The notes beneath the pieces were generated by a model. That model was given only the letters and a program-made list of their open reading frames with translations, was not told the DNA's origin and ran no database searches. Source: Bacillota bacterium (lineage in GTDB: Bacteria; Bacillota; Sulfobacillia; JAJZYS01; JAJYTV01). From it: a stretch of 13,659 bases of DNA. The stretch covers positions 1 to 13,659 of the forward strand of contig JAJYNV010000413.1 of the NCBI GenBank assembly GCA_021786135.1, read 5' to 3'. Every line of letters starts with the position of its first letter. Positions within the stretch are counted from its first letter, which is position 1. A program made the translations under genes and the position numbers. Below, one piece after another: positions 4,840-12,079 of this stretch.

Positions 4840-6990
4840 ATGGATATACCAAACGACCGACTGGTGCACGGTGAGCACAGCCAACACGCGCGACGTCCTG
4901 GTCTCTGGCCGCGTCTGTGGCACGGACGTCCCGACGACCCTGCGTGGGTGCGCCCGACTCTACTCCTCCTTCTCCTGGCGACGGCCGTCGCCTATCTCTG
5001 GGGACTTGGCGATTCCGGCTGGGCGAACAGCTTCTACTCCGCCGCAGTCGAAGCTGCGAGCAAGAGCTGGAAGGCGTTTTTCTTCGGCTCCTTCGACGCC
5101 GCAAACTTCATCACCGTGGATAAGCCGCCAGCCGCACTGTGGGTGATGGATCTGTCGGCGCGTCTCTTCGGCTTGAGCGCCTGGAGCATCCTCGTGCCGC
5201 AGGCCCTTGAGGGCGTCGCATCGGTCGCCATCCTGTACACGACGATCCGCCGTTGGTTCAGTCCAGGAGCGGGCCTTCTCGCCGGAGCCGTGTTGGCGCT
5301 GACGCCCGTCGCGGCCCTGATGTTCCGCTTCAACAACCCGGACGCCCTGCTCGTCCTCCTGCTCACCGCTTCGGCCTACGCGGTGGTCAGGGCGCTCGAA
5401 CGTTCCGAGACCAAGTGGCTGCTGCTGGCTGCGGCCCTGCTCGGCACAGGCTTTCTCACCAAGATGCTCGCCGCCTTTCTCGTGGTGCCGGCGCTGGTGC
5501 TCGTCTACCTGCTGGCGGCCGAGACTGGCCTGGGCCGCAGACTCTGGCAGCTGCTGCTCGCCGCGGCTGTCCTCATCGTCTCGTCGGGCTGGTGGGTGGC
5601 GATCGTGCAGCTGGTCCCCGCGGCCGATCGTCCGTACGTCGGCGGCTCACAGGACAACAACCTGCTTAACCTCATCTTCAGCTACAACGGCTTCGGGCGA
5701 CTCACCGGCAACGAGGTCGGCAGTGTCGGCGGCGGAGGGCAGGCTGGCTCCATGTGGGGCGCGACGGGCTGGTCCCGTCTGTTTCAGACCGATATGGGCG
5801 GCCAGATCTCCTGGCTTTTGCCAGCGGCCCTCATTCTCTTCCTCGTCGTTCTCATCTGGACGTGGCGTCGCGGCCGGACCGACCGCACCCGTGCGCAGAT
5901 GCTGATCTGGGGTGGCTGGTTCCTCGTGACCGCCGTCGTGTTCAGCTTCGCGCAAGGCATCATCCACCCGTATTACACGGTTGCCCTCGCGCCCGCAGTC
6001 GCAGGCATGATCGCCGTCGGCGCGGATTTCCTCTGGTCCCGCAGGTCCAGCCTCGGGGCTCGTCTCTGGCTGGCACTTGCGATCGCGGCTGCTGCCCTCT
6101 GGTCCTGGGTGCTCCTTGATCGGACGCCCTCGTGGCTGCCGTCTCTGCGCATCACGATCGCGATGCTGGCTGTGGCGGCCATACTCCTCTTGGCGCTTTA
6201 CGGCCGATTGCCGCGACGTGTCGCTGTGGCGGGCCCGCTGCTCGGCATCCTCACCGCCTTGGCCGGGCCGGCGGCATACACCATGGCCACTGTCGCAACT
6301 CCGCATTCCGGCGCCATCCCGTCGGCGGGCCCAACGGTGGCCGGTGCCTTCGGACGCGGCGGCGGTTTCGGCCACCGGACAAGCTTCCGTGGCCAGACCG
6401 GCAACACGCGCAGCCCGGGCAGCTTACCGTCGGGATCAAACGGGCAAGGCAGCGGATTCCCCGGGGGCGGCACAGGCTGGGGCGGGTCCTTTACTGCTCC
6501 GTCCGGGGCGCCGTCCGCGCATGCCCCGAGAGGTAGATTCAACGGCTATTGGCCGACGCGGCGCGGCGCACAGGTATTGTCTGGCCAGGGCAGAGGCCTG
6601 CTCGACGCCAGTCAGCCAGGCGCCAAGCTGACGGCATTGCTGAAGACAGACGCATCGCATTTCACATGGGTTGCCGCCGCGGTGGGGGCAAACTCCGCAG
6701 CCGGCTACCAGTTGGCCACCGACGACCCTGTCATGGCGATCGGCGGCTTCAACGGGACGGACCCGGCTCCTTCTCTCCAGCAGTTCAAGCAGTACGTGCG
6801 TGAGGGTAAGATCCACTACTTCATCGCCGGTGCATCCTTCGGGGCGTCTTGGGGCGGTGGCGGAGGCAGGTCGAACGGAACCTCGACAAACGACCCGGGC
6901 ACCACGATCACGCGGTGGGTGGAGTCCCGTTTCGCCAAGACGACCGTGGACGGGCAGACCATCTACGACCTCACGTCGCCGAGCAAGTAG
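4840..6990 (+). CDS. ykcB: YkcB-type GT-C membrane glycosyltransferase (GT39/ArnT-like)
   Basis: The 716-aa product should transfer a sugar from a polyprenyl-phosphate carrier to an acceptor on the outer face of the membrane. A short hydrophilic N-terminus precedes TM1 (about residues 38-54). The first outer loop carries SFYSAAVEAASKSWKAFFFG and then FITVDKPP (Asp94), the family signature, with Glu71 as a likely catalytic acidic residue. FRFNNPDALLVLL around 162-174 is also typical. A run of hydrophobic helices follows to about residue 485. Then comes a Gly/Ser-rich linker (about 490-565) and a soluble C-terminal domain to 716 with the IGGFNGTDPAPSL and GKIHYFIAG stretches seen in YkcB homologues. 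Length matches Bacillus subtilis YkcB (about 720 aa). It is first in a cluster with ykcC 34 bp downstream. The acceptor is unknown; a wall or lipoteichoic acid is likely by analogy. Confidence 0.88.
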   Translation: MDIPNDRLVHGEHSQHARRPGLWPRLWHGRPDDPAWVRPTLLLLLLATAVAYLWGLGDSGWANSFYSAAVEAASKSWKAFFFGSFDAANFITVDKPPAALWVMDLSARLFGLSAWSILVPQALEGVASVAILYTTIRRWFSPGAGLLAGAVLALTPVAALMFRFNNPDALLVLLLTASAYAVVRALERSETKWLLLAAALLGTGFLTKMLAAFLVVPALVLVYLLAAETGLGRRLWQLLLAAAVLIVSSGWWVAIVQLVPAADRPYVGGSQDNNLLNLIFSYNGFGRLTGNEVGSVGGGGQAGSMWGATGWSRLFQTDMGGQISWLLPAALILFLVVLIWTWRRGRTDRTRAQMLIWGGWFLVTAVVFSFAQGIIHPYYTVALAPAVAGMIAVGADFLWSRRSSLGARLWLALAIAAAALWSWVLLDRTPSWLPSLRITIAMLAVAAILLLALYGRLPRRVAVAGPLLGILTALAGPAAYTMATVATPHSGAIPSAGPTVAGAFGRGGGFGHRTSFRGQTGNTRSPGSLPSGSNGQGSGFPGGGTGWGGSFTAPSGAPSAHAPRGRFNGYWPTRRGAQVLSGQGRGLLDASQPGAKLTALLKTDASHFTWVAAAVGANSAAGYQLATDDPVMAIGGFNGTDPAPSLQQFKQYVREGKIHYFIAGASFGASWGGGGGRSNGTSTNDPGTTITRWVESRFAKTTVDGQTIYDLTSPSK

Positions 6991-7009
6991 AGACTGGATC
7001 CGAACCGTC

Positions 7010-7015
7010 GGGAGG
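7010..7015 (+). promoter_or_regulatory. Ribosome binding site that decides the ykcC start
   Basis: GGGAGG with a 9-nt spacer to ATG 7025. The later in-frame ATG at 7082 has no such site upstream. Confidence 0.7.
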
Positions 7016-7024
7016 GTGGCGCAG

Positions 7025-8095
7025 ATGCTTTCGACCCCTTCGCAGAGCACGCCGCATTACAGCCGCAGGCCGATAGATGCCATGTCACCACGCTCCAGCG
7101 ACCGCACGCTTCCAGCTCGTCCCGTCGGCAGGCCAATCGAGGACGGCAGCGTCGACGTCAGTGTGGTCATCCCCGTCTTCAACGAAGAAGAGGTCCTCTT
7201 CGCGACCTCGAGCCGCCTGACAAAGGTCATGCAAGCGCTCGGCGCGTCGTACGAGCTGCTGTTCGTCGACGACGGCAGCACCGATGGCAGCGAGCGCATT
7301 CTCGAACAGCTGCAGGTCCAGGACGAACATGTAGGCGTCCTCAGGTTCTCCCGGAATTTCGGCCACCAGATCGCCATCACCGCCGGCCTGGAACATGCCA
7401 GAGGACGCGCGATCGTGGTGATAGACGCCGACCTGCAGGACCCGCCCGAACTCATCCCTGAACTGGTCGCACGGTGGCGGGAAGGCTACGAGGTCGTCTA
7501 CGGTCGGCGCATCGAACGCCGAGGCGAAGGTGCCCTCAAGCGATGGTCCGCCGCGCTCTTCTATCGCCTGCTGCGCATGCTCACAGACGTGCCGATCCCC
7601 ATGGACACCGGGGACTTCCGGCTGATCGACCGCAAGGTGCGCGATGCACTCGTACAGATGCCGGAACAGCATCGCTTCGTGCGCGGCCTCGTCGCGTGGG
7701 TCGGCTTCAGACAGACCGCCGTGCAGTTTGTGCGCGACGCCCGCCAAGCGGGCAAGACAAAGTACAGTCTGCGAAAGATGCTCTCGCTGGCCGCGGACGG
7801 CGTCCTCTCCTTCTCCGACCGTCCGCTGCGCCTGACGGGGTACGTTGGCGGCGCGGTCGTGGCGACCAGCATCGCTGCGCTGATAGGCGTCGCTTCCGCC
7901 GCCTCGCTTGGCCGAAGCGTGCCGCTCTGGTTCACCTTACTTGCCGCGCTCGGGATGTTGCACGGCGTGACGCTCCTCGCGCTCGGTCTCGGCGGCGCCT
8001 ACCTTCTGCGCATTTACGACGAGGTGCGCGGTCGCCCCCTCTACGTCCTGGCGGGACATCTGCCTCCGCGCGAACCTGACGGGGATCCAACATGA
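7025..8095 (+). CDS. ykcC: YkcC-type GT2 polyprenyl-phosphate glycosyltransferase (DPM1/GtrB/CsbB-like)
   Basis: The 356-aa enzyme should transfer a sugar from a nucleotide donor to undecaprenyl phosphate on the inner face of the membrane. The GT-A domain starts with VSVVIPVFNEEE (45-56). It contains VDDGSTDGS (81-89), RFSRNFGHQIAITAGLEHA (about 97-115), the metal-binding IDADLQDPPE (133-142), MDTGDFRLID (about 193-202) and HRFVRG (206-211). QAGKTKYSLRKM leads into two C-terminal membrane helices (about 272-292 and 299-325), as in CsbB and GtrB. The first 44 residues are extra and Pro/Arg-rich. Its stop codon overlaps the start of the GtrA gene (ATGA), so the two are probably translationally coupled. 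The sugar cannot be read from sequence; Glc, GlcNAc or, given galE nearby, Gal or GalNAc are possible. Confidence 0.92.
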   Translation: MLSTPSQSTPHYSRRPIDAMSPRSSDRTLPARPVGRPIEDGSVDVSVVIPVFNEEEVLFATSSRLTKVMQALGASYELLFVDDGSTDGSERILEQLQVQDEHVGVLRFSRNFGHQIAITAGLEHARGRAIVVIDADLQDPPELIPELVARWREGYEVVYGRRIERRGEGALKRWSAALFYRLLRMLTDVPIPMDTGDFRLIDRKVRDALVQMPEQHRFVRGLVAWVGFRQTAVQFVRDARQAGKTKYSLRKMLSLAADGVLSFSDRPLRLTGYVGGAVVATSIAALIGVASAASLGRSVPLWFTLLAALGMLHGVTLLALGLGGAYLLRIYDEVRGRPLYVLAGHLPPREPDGDPT

Positions 8096-8712
8096 AAACC
8101 CTGCGCACTCTGCGCGAGCCGGCACTCTTCTATGGCATCGGGGCCCTCAACACCGTCATCGACGTCGGCCTGTTCCTGTTCCTCAGCGGAACCCTGCACC
8201 TTGCCTATCTCCTCGCCCAGGCCGTTTCGTACACAGCGGGCGCGGCGAACAGCTACCTGCTCAACCGCGCCTTCACGTTCCGCCGCCAGGGACCACCGCG
8301 CCCCTTGGAGGCGGCTCGGTTCGCCTGTGTCAACGCGACCTCCCTCGGCCTGACCTCGTTCCTGCTCTTCCTCTCGCAGCGTTTGCATGGCGGTTTGCTC
8401 GAGGCGAAGCTCGCCGCCACCCTTCTTGGTGCGCTGGCCAACTACCTGGGCAACAGGTTGTGGGTCTTCCCCGCTTCGGGCAGCGCACGGCGGAACGCGC
8501 ATCCGTCGCAGCCGAGGTCGCCCAGGACAACGGGCCCGGTGCAGGCGCAGCCGACTGGCAAGGTTCGTGCCATGCTGCCTCCTGGCGAGGCCGGGCTCCG
8601 GGGAGCTAAAGAAGCAGGGCAACGACCGTCGGCGCCCGAACGTCCGCAGGAGCGTGCGGTCGCCGGGCGCGCCGTCGCACGGAAGGCCGTGTCGGGTTCG
8701 CAGGCGCACTGA
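8092..8712 (+). CDS. GtrA/GtcA-family membrane protein (putative lipid-sugar flippase) with long basic tail
   Basis: The 206-aa protein carries the four-helix GtrA domain in residues 8-126. Helices lie near 11-31, 37-57, 73-95 and 104-126, with the family hallmarks NSYLLNRAFTFR (53-64) and NYLGNRLWVF (117-126). GtrA proteins are thought to move the undecaprenyl-phosphate sugar made by a GtrB/YkcC enzyme to the outer face, where the GT-C enzyme uses it. Partner genes on both sides of that reaction lie directly upstream. ATG 8092 overlaps the ykcC stop by 4 nt. Most GtrA proteins end soon after the last helix. Here about 80 further residues, rich in Arg, Ala, Pro and Gly and without predicted structure, follow and probably lie in the cytoplasm. 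Confidence 0.88.
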   Translation: MKTLRTLREPALFYGIGALNTVIDVGLFLFLSGTLHLAYLLAQAVSYTAGAANSYLLNRAFTFRRQGPPRPLEAARFACVNATSLGLTSFLLFLSQRLHGGLLEAKLAATLLGALANYLGNRLWVFPASGSARRNAHPSQPRSPRTTGPVQAQPTGKVRAMLPPGEAGLRGAKEAGQRPSAPERPQERAVAGRAVARKAVSGSQAH

Positions 8713-8719
8713 ACACGCG

Positions 8720-8724
8720 AGGAG
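8720..8724 (+). promoter_or_regulatory. Ribosome binding site that decides the GTG start of galE
   Basis: AGGAG with an 8-nt spacer to GTG 8733. The frame yields the Rossmann motif directly after this start. Confidence 0.7.
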
Positions 8725-8732
8725 ATCGAGGA

Positions 8733-9710
8733 GTGAGCAGCCTGATTCTCGTCACAGGCGGAGCTGGGTACATCGGGTCTGTCACGGTCGCTGAACTCGT
8801 CGCCGCGGGGGAATCGGTCGTGGTACTGGATGACCTGAGCACGGGGCACAGGTCATCCGTACCTTCGGATGTTCCGTTCGTGCATGGGGATATCGCAGAG
8901 GAAGCGCTGGTTGGGGCCGTGATCCGGGAATACGGCGTCGAGGCAGTGATTCACTTCGCAGCCAAGTCCCTGGTCGCGGAGTCCGCCTCGGATCCCCTGC
9001 TCTATGTCCAGGCCAATCTCGGCAAGACGGCTTCCCTGCTTCAATCCCTCAAGGCCGCAGGGGTGCGCACGATCGTGTTCTCGTCGACGGCCGCCGTCTA
9101 TGGCGAACCTGACAGCGTGCCGATCCGGGAGGACCATCCCCGACGCCCCGTCAATCCCTATGGCCTGACGAAGCTCTGGATCGAGGAAACGCTAGGCTGG
9201 TGCGAGCGATCGTGGGGACTCGCTTGGATCGCCTTGCGCTACTTCAACGCGGCGGGCGGTGTTCCCGAACGCCAGCTCGCGGAGCGTCACCATCCGGAGA
9301 CCCATCTCATCCCGCGACTGCTCAACGCCCTGGAGACACATGAACCAGCGGAGGTCTTCGGACGGGATTATCCGACCAGGGACGGGACAGCCATCAGGGA
9401 CTATGTCCACGTGCGCGATCTCGCGTCGGCGCACCTTCTTGCCCTCGAGGCTGCCAAGGGCGGCCGCTCGGGCGCGTACAATGTGGGCACAGGAGAGGGC
9501 TACTCGGTTCTCGAGGTGCTCTCCGCTCTTGAGCAGGAGACCGGCATGAGGCTCGAGCATCGCGTCCTGCCGCGCCGTGCGGGGGATCCGGCGGTCCTCG
9601 TCGCGGACGGAGCGAAAATCCGGCGGGATCTCGGCTGGCAGCCGCAGTACAGCGACCTGCGGTCGATCGTGCGTACCGCTCTCGATGCTCTGCCGTTCGC
9701 CCAGCCCTGA
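8733..9710 (+). CDS. galE: UDP-glucose 4-epimerase
   Basis: The 325-aa cytosolic enzyme of the extended SDR family interconverts UDP-glucose and UDP-galactose, and in some members the N-acetyl forms, using bound NAD. It starts at GTG with the Rossmann motif VTGGAGYIGS (7-16) and VVLDDLSTG (30-38) after the second strand. HFAAKSLVAES (74-84), SSTAAVYGEP (117-126) with Thr119, and NPYGLTK (141-147) with catalytic Tyr143 and Lys147 complete the active site. RYFNAAG (169-175) and DYVHVRDL (223-230) are typical of GalE. It follows the GtrA gene by 20 bp, so the four genes probably form one unit in which GalE supplies the sugar nucleotide for YkcC. Related epimerases of the same subfamily are possible, but the motifs favour GalE. 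Confidence 0.93.
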   Translation: MSSLILVTGGAGYIGSVTVAELVAAGESVVVLDDLSTGHRSSVPSDVPFVHGDIAEEALVGAVIREYGVEAVIHFAAKSLVAESASDPLLYVQANLGKTASLLQSLKAAGVRTIVFSSTAAVYGEPDSVPIREDHPRRPVNPYGLTKLWIEETLGWCERSWGLAWIALRYFNAAGGVPERQLAERHHPETHLIPRLLNALETHEPAEVFGRDYPTRDGTAIRDYVHVRDLASAHLLALEAAKGGRSGAYNVGTGEGYSVLEVLSALEQETGMRLEHRVLPRRAGDPAVLVADGAKIRRDLGWQPQYSDLRSIVRTALDALPFAQP

Positions 9711-9770
9711 AGCCGCCGCATCGGGCCGGCACCGGCCGCCTGCACTTCGTCGCAACCCTGGCAACAATGC

Positions 9771-9828
9771 GCCAATTGGCCCTGCGACCCAGGCAGCTTG
9801 ACAAGTACAGTGGAACTTGGCCTGTATG
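9771..9828 (+). promoter_or_regulatory. Candidate promoter and palindromic operator for the fumarase gene
   Basis: A perfect palindrome GCCAATTGGC (9771-9780) lies 17 nt before a perfect -35 hexamer TTGACA (9798-9803). The best -10 is TGTATG (9823-9828) with a 19-nt spacer, which is weak and suggests an activated promoter or a different -10. The 150-bp gap after galE supports a separate transcript. A GC palindrome at about 9724-9737 (GGCCGG..CCGGCC) just after galE has no T tract, so no firm galE terminator is seen. Confidence 0.35.
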
Positions 9829-9846
9829 TGCCTCGTGCTGTGCGAC

Positions 9847-9854
9847 GGGAGGAG
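9847..9854 (+). promoter_or_regulatory. Ribosome binding site that decides the GTG start of the fumarase gene
   Basis: GGGAGGAG with a 7-nt spacer to GTG 9862. It favours this start over ATG 9817 (no site) and over ATG 9871, 9 nt downstream, which lies 16 nt from the site. Confidence 0.75.
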
Positions 9855-9861
9855 ATGCAGC

Positions 9862-11379
9862 GTGTCAAACATGAGGGAAAGCCTGCTCGCCTTGGTCACG
9901 GAGACGTCGACAAACCTACCGCCTGACGTGCGTCGAGCCATCAAGCGCGCGAGCGTGGAGGAGGATGCCGGCTCGCGGGCGGCCCTGGCGCTCGGGACCA
10001 TCATCGACAACATCGTCGCGGCCGAGGAGGATGTCGCGCCGATCTGCCAGGATACCGGCCTCCCCACCTTCTTCGTCGAATGCCCGGTCGGCTTCGACCA
10101 GCTCACCATGGAAGAGGACATCAGGTGGGCGGTCGGCGAGGCGACGCGGCTCGGCAAGCTGCGGCCGAACTCCGTGGACCCGATCACCGGCAAGAATTCC
10201 GGCAACAACCTTGGCCCAGGCACTCCTGTCGTCCACTTCAAGCAGACGCGCGGCGACAAGGTCGAGGTGCGGCTGATGCTCAAGGGCGGCGGCAGTGAGA
10301 AGAAGAGCATCCAGTACTCGCTGCCGACAGAAATCCAGGGGATCGGCAAGGCCGGCCGCGACCTCGACGGCATCCGCAAGGTCATCCTGCACGCAGTCTG
10401 GCAGGCCCAGGGGCAAGGCTGCAGCGCGGGCTTCGTCGGTGTGGGCATCGGCACCGACCGCACCTCAGGCTATGAGCTCGCAAAGGAGCAGCTCCTGCGC
10501 GACCTCGACGACGTCAACCAAAACCCCCAGCTCGCAGAACTCGAGCGCTACGTGCTCGACAAGGCCAACACGCTCGAGATCGGCACCATGGGATTCGGCG
10601 GCAAGGCGACCCTCCTCGGCTGCAAGGTCGGGACGATGAATCGCATCCCCGCCAGCTTCTTCGTTTCGGTCGCATACAACTGCTGGGCCTTCCGGCGGCT
10701 CGGCTTCGTGCTCGATCCCGAGACAGGCGAAATCGTCCGCTGGCTCTACCGCGACCGCCCGGAGGCCATGGCGCGCCAGGGCGGCTTCGCCTCCGAAGGC
10801 GCCAAGATCCTCACCGTACCGCTCCAGGAGAAGGACGTGCGGGACCTCAAGGTCGGCGACGTCGTGCTGCTGCGCGGCAGGATCCATACGGGACGCGACG
10901 AGCTGCACAAGTACCTCATGCACCATGACGCCCCCGTCGATCTCGAAGGCGGTGTCATCTACCACTGCGGCCCGGTCATGCTCAAGGATGAGGACGGCCA
11001 CTGGCACGTCGGCGCTGCGGGCCCCACCACCAGCTCGCGTGAAGAGCCCTACCAGGCCGACATCATCGAGAAGTTCGGCATCCGGGCGATCATCGGCAAG
11101 GGCGGCATGGGCCCGAAGACCCTCGCCGGGCTCGAGAAGTCCGGGGCAGTGTACCTGAGCGCGATCGGCGGCGCCGCCCAATACTACGCGAAGTCCGTAG
11201 AGGATGTCGCCGGCGTCGATTTCCTGGACCTCTTCGGCGTGCCTGAGGCGATGTGGCACCTCGATGTGATGGACTTCCCCGCCATCGTCACGATGGACGC
11301 GCATGGCCAGAGCCTCCACCGCGATGTCGAGCAGGCCTCGCTGCGGAAGCTGGAGGACCTCAAGGAACCGGTGTTCTGA
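9862..11379 (+). CDS. fumA: Class I fumarate hydratase, single-chain, [4Fe-4S]
   Basis: The 505-aa enzyme hydrates fumarate to malate in the TCA cycle. It belongs to the oxygen-sensitive iron-sulfur class, not the FumC class. The N-terminal alpha-type domain (to about 280) holds the three cluster ligands Cys62 in PICQDTGLP, Cys187 in GQGCSAG and Cys254 in LLGCKVG. The signatures NSGNNLGPGTPVVHF and KGGGSEKKS lie between the first two of these. The beta-type domain (about 315-505) carries LRGRIHTGRD, AGPTTSSR (386-393), IGKGGMG (411-417) and SAIGGAA. Many Bacillota and archaea encode the two domains as separate subunits; here they are fused, as in E. coli FumA and Bacillus stearothermophilus FumA. 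L-tartrate dehydratase is related, but the single-chain form and motifs favour fumarase. It is transcribed alone, between a TTGACA promoter candidate and a strong terminator. Confidence 0.95.
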   Translation: MSNMRESLLALVTETSTNLPPDVRRAIKRASVEEDAGSRAALALGTIIDNIVAAEEDVAPICQDTGLPTFFVECPVGFDQLTMEEDIRWAVGEATRLGKLRPNSVDPITGKNSGNNLGPGTPVVHFKQTRGDKVEVRLMLKGGGSEKKSIQYSLPTEIQGIGKAGRDLDGIRKVILHAVWQAQGQGCSAGFVGVGIGTDRTSGYELAKEQLLRDLDDVNQNPQLAELERYVLDKANTLEIGTMGFGGKATLLGCKVGTMNRIPASFFVSVAYNCWAFRRLGFVLDPETGEIVRWLYRDRPEAMARQGGFASEGAKILTVPLQEKDVRDLKVGDVVLLRGRIHTGRDELHKYLMHHDAPVDLEGGVIYHCGPVMLKDEDGHWHVGAAGPTTSSREEPYQADIIEKFGIRAIIGKGGMGPKTLAGLEKSGAVYLSAIGGAAQYYAKSVEDVAGVDFLDLFGVPEAMWHLDVMDFPAIVTMDAHGQSLHRDVEQASLRKLEDLKEPVF

Positions 11380-11390
11380 ACCGGCCCCGA

Positions 11391-11426
11391 GGAGCCCGTC
11401 CGCGGCAGAGCGGGCGGGTTCCTTTT
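11391..11426 (+). terminator. Intrinsic terminator of the fumarase gene
   Basis: GGAGCCCGTCCGC (11391-11403) pairs with GCGGGCGGGTTCC (11410-11422) as a 13-bp stem with two G-T wobbles and the 6-nt loop GGCAGA. TTTT (11423-11426) follows. It starts 11 nt after the stop codon. The wobbles suit plus-strand RNA. Confidence 0.88.
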
Positions 11427-11493
11427 CATCTTGGGGCTTGCGCACCCGGCGAGGCTGTGGCGGGATGGATGGAGGACACGTCGCCGGAACGAG

Positions 11494-11499
11494 AGGAGG
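11494..11499 (+). promoter_or_regulatory. Ribosome binding site that decides the GTG start of the GNAT gene
   Basis: AGGAGG with a 6-nt spacer to GTG 11506. The nearby ATG at 11513 is out of frame, and the upstream ATG at 11431 has no ribosome site and follows the fumarase terminator within 5 nt. Confidence 0.75.
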
Positions 11500-11505
11500 A
11501 TCCAG

Positions 11506-12051
11506 GTGGCACCATGGCTGCTTGAAGGAAAGACCGTCGCGCTGCGCGAGTATGCGCCGGAGGATAGTCAGGCGGTGCTGGCCTACGCCCAGGACCGCGA
11601 TGTCACCCGCTACCTGCCCTGGGGCCCCGAAGGGACGCAGGAGGTGGATGCCTTCCTCGCCAGGGTGGCGGCAGATGCCCTGCAGCAGCCGCGCACGCAG
11701 TACGAGGTCGCAGTGGTGCGCAAGGACACGGGCGCTCTCATCGGCGCCGGACGGCTCGGCATCCTCTCGGCGGAGCACCGCCGGGGAGACATCGGATATG
11801 TCCTGCGACGCGACAGTTGGGGTCAGGGGATCGGCAGCGAAGTCGCGCGGCTCCTCGTGGACTGGGGTTTCCGCAGCCTCGGACTCCACCGCATCGAGGC
11901 CACGTGCGATCCCAGGAACCATGCTTCGCGCCGGGTGCTGGAGAAGCTCGGCATGAACTGCGAAGGTTGCCGCCGGGATGATTTCCTCAGCCACGGGGAA
12001 TGGCGCGATTCGCTCCTCTTCGCCCTGCTCGAGGACGAGTGGCGCGCCTGA
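11506..12051 (+). CDS. GNAT N-acetyltransferase, RimJ/RimL type
   Basis: The 181-aa cytosolic protein should move an acetyl group from acetyl-CoA to an amine. It opens with LLEGKTVALREYAPEDSQAVLAY, the usual first strand and helix of RimJ/RimL-like enzymes. The beta4 strand RGDIGYVLRRDSWGQGIGSE (93-112) carries the CoA pyrophosphate-binding motif WGQGIG. GLHRIEATCDPRNHASRRVLEKLGM (126-150) is the conserved motif B region. Members acetylate ribosomal protein N-termini, amino-sugar antibiotics or small amines; the substrate cannot be named. It follows the fumarase terminator and converges on the hydrolase gene with a 28-bp gap in which I see no terminator. Confidence 0.88.
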   Translation: MAPWLLEGKTVALREYAPEDSQAVLAYAQDRDVTRYLPWGPEGTQEVDAFLARVAADALQQPRTQYEVAVVRKDTGALIGAGRLGILSAEHRRGDIGYVLRRDSWGQGIGSEVARLLVDWGFRSLGLHRIEATCDPRNHASRRVLEKLGMNCEGCRRDDFLSHGEWRDSLLFALLEDEWRA

Positions 12052-12079
12052 CCACACCTTGGCGCCCGCGTCCTGCTGG

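Noticed and set aside
10465..12057. 530-codon open frame on the minus strand
   Set aside because: It is antisense to the well-supported fumarase and GNAT genes, a common artefact in GC-rich DNA.
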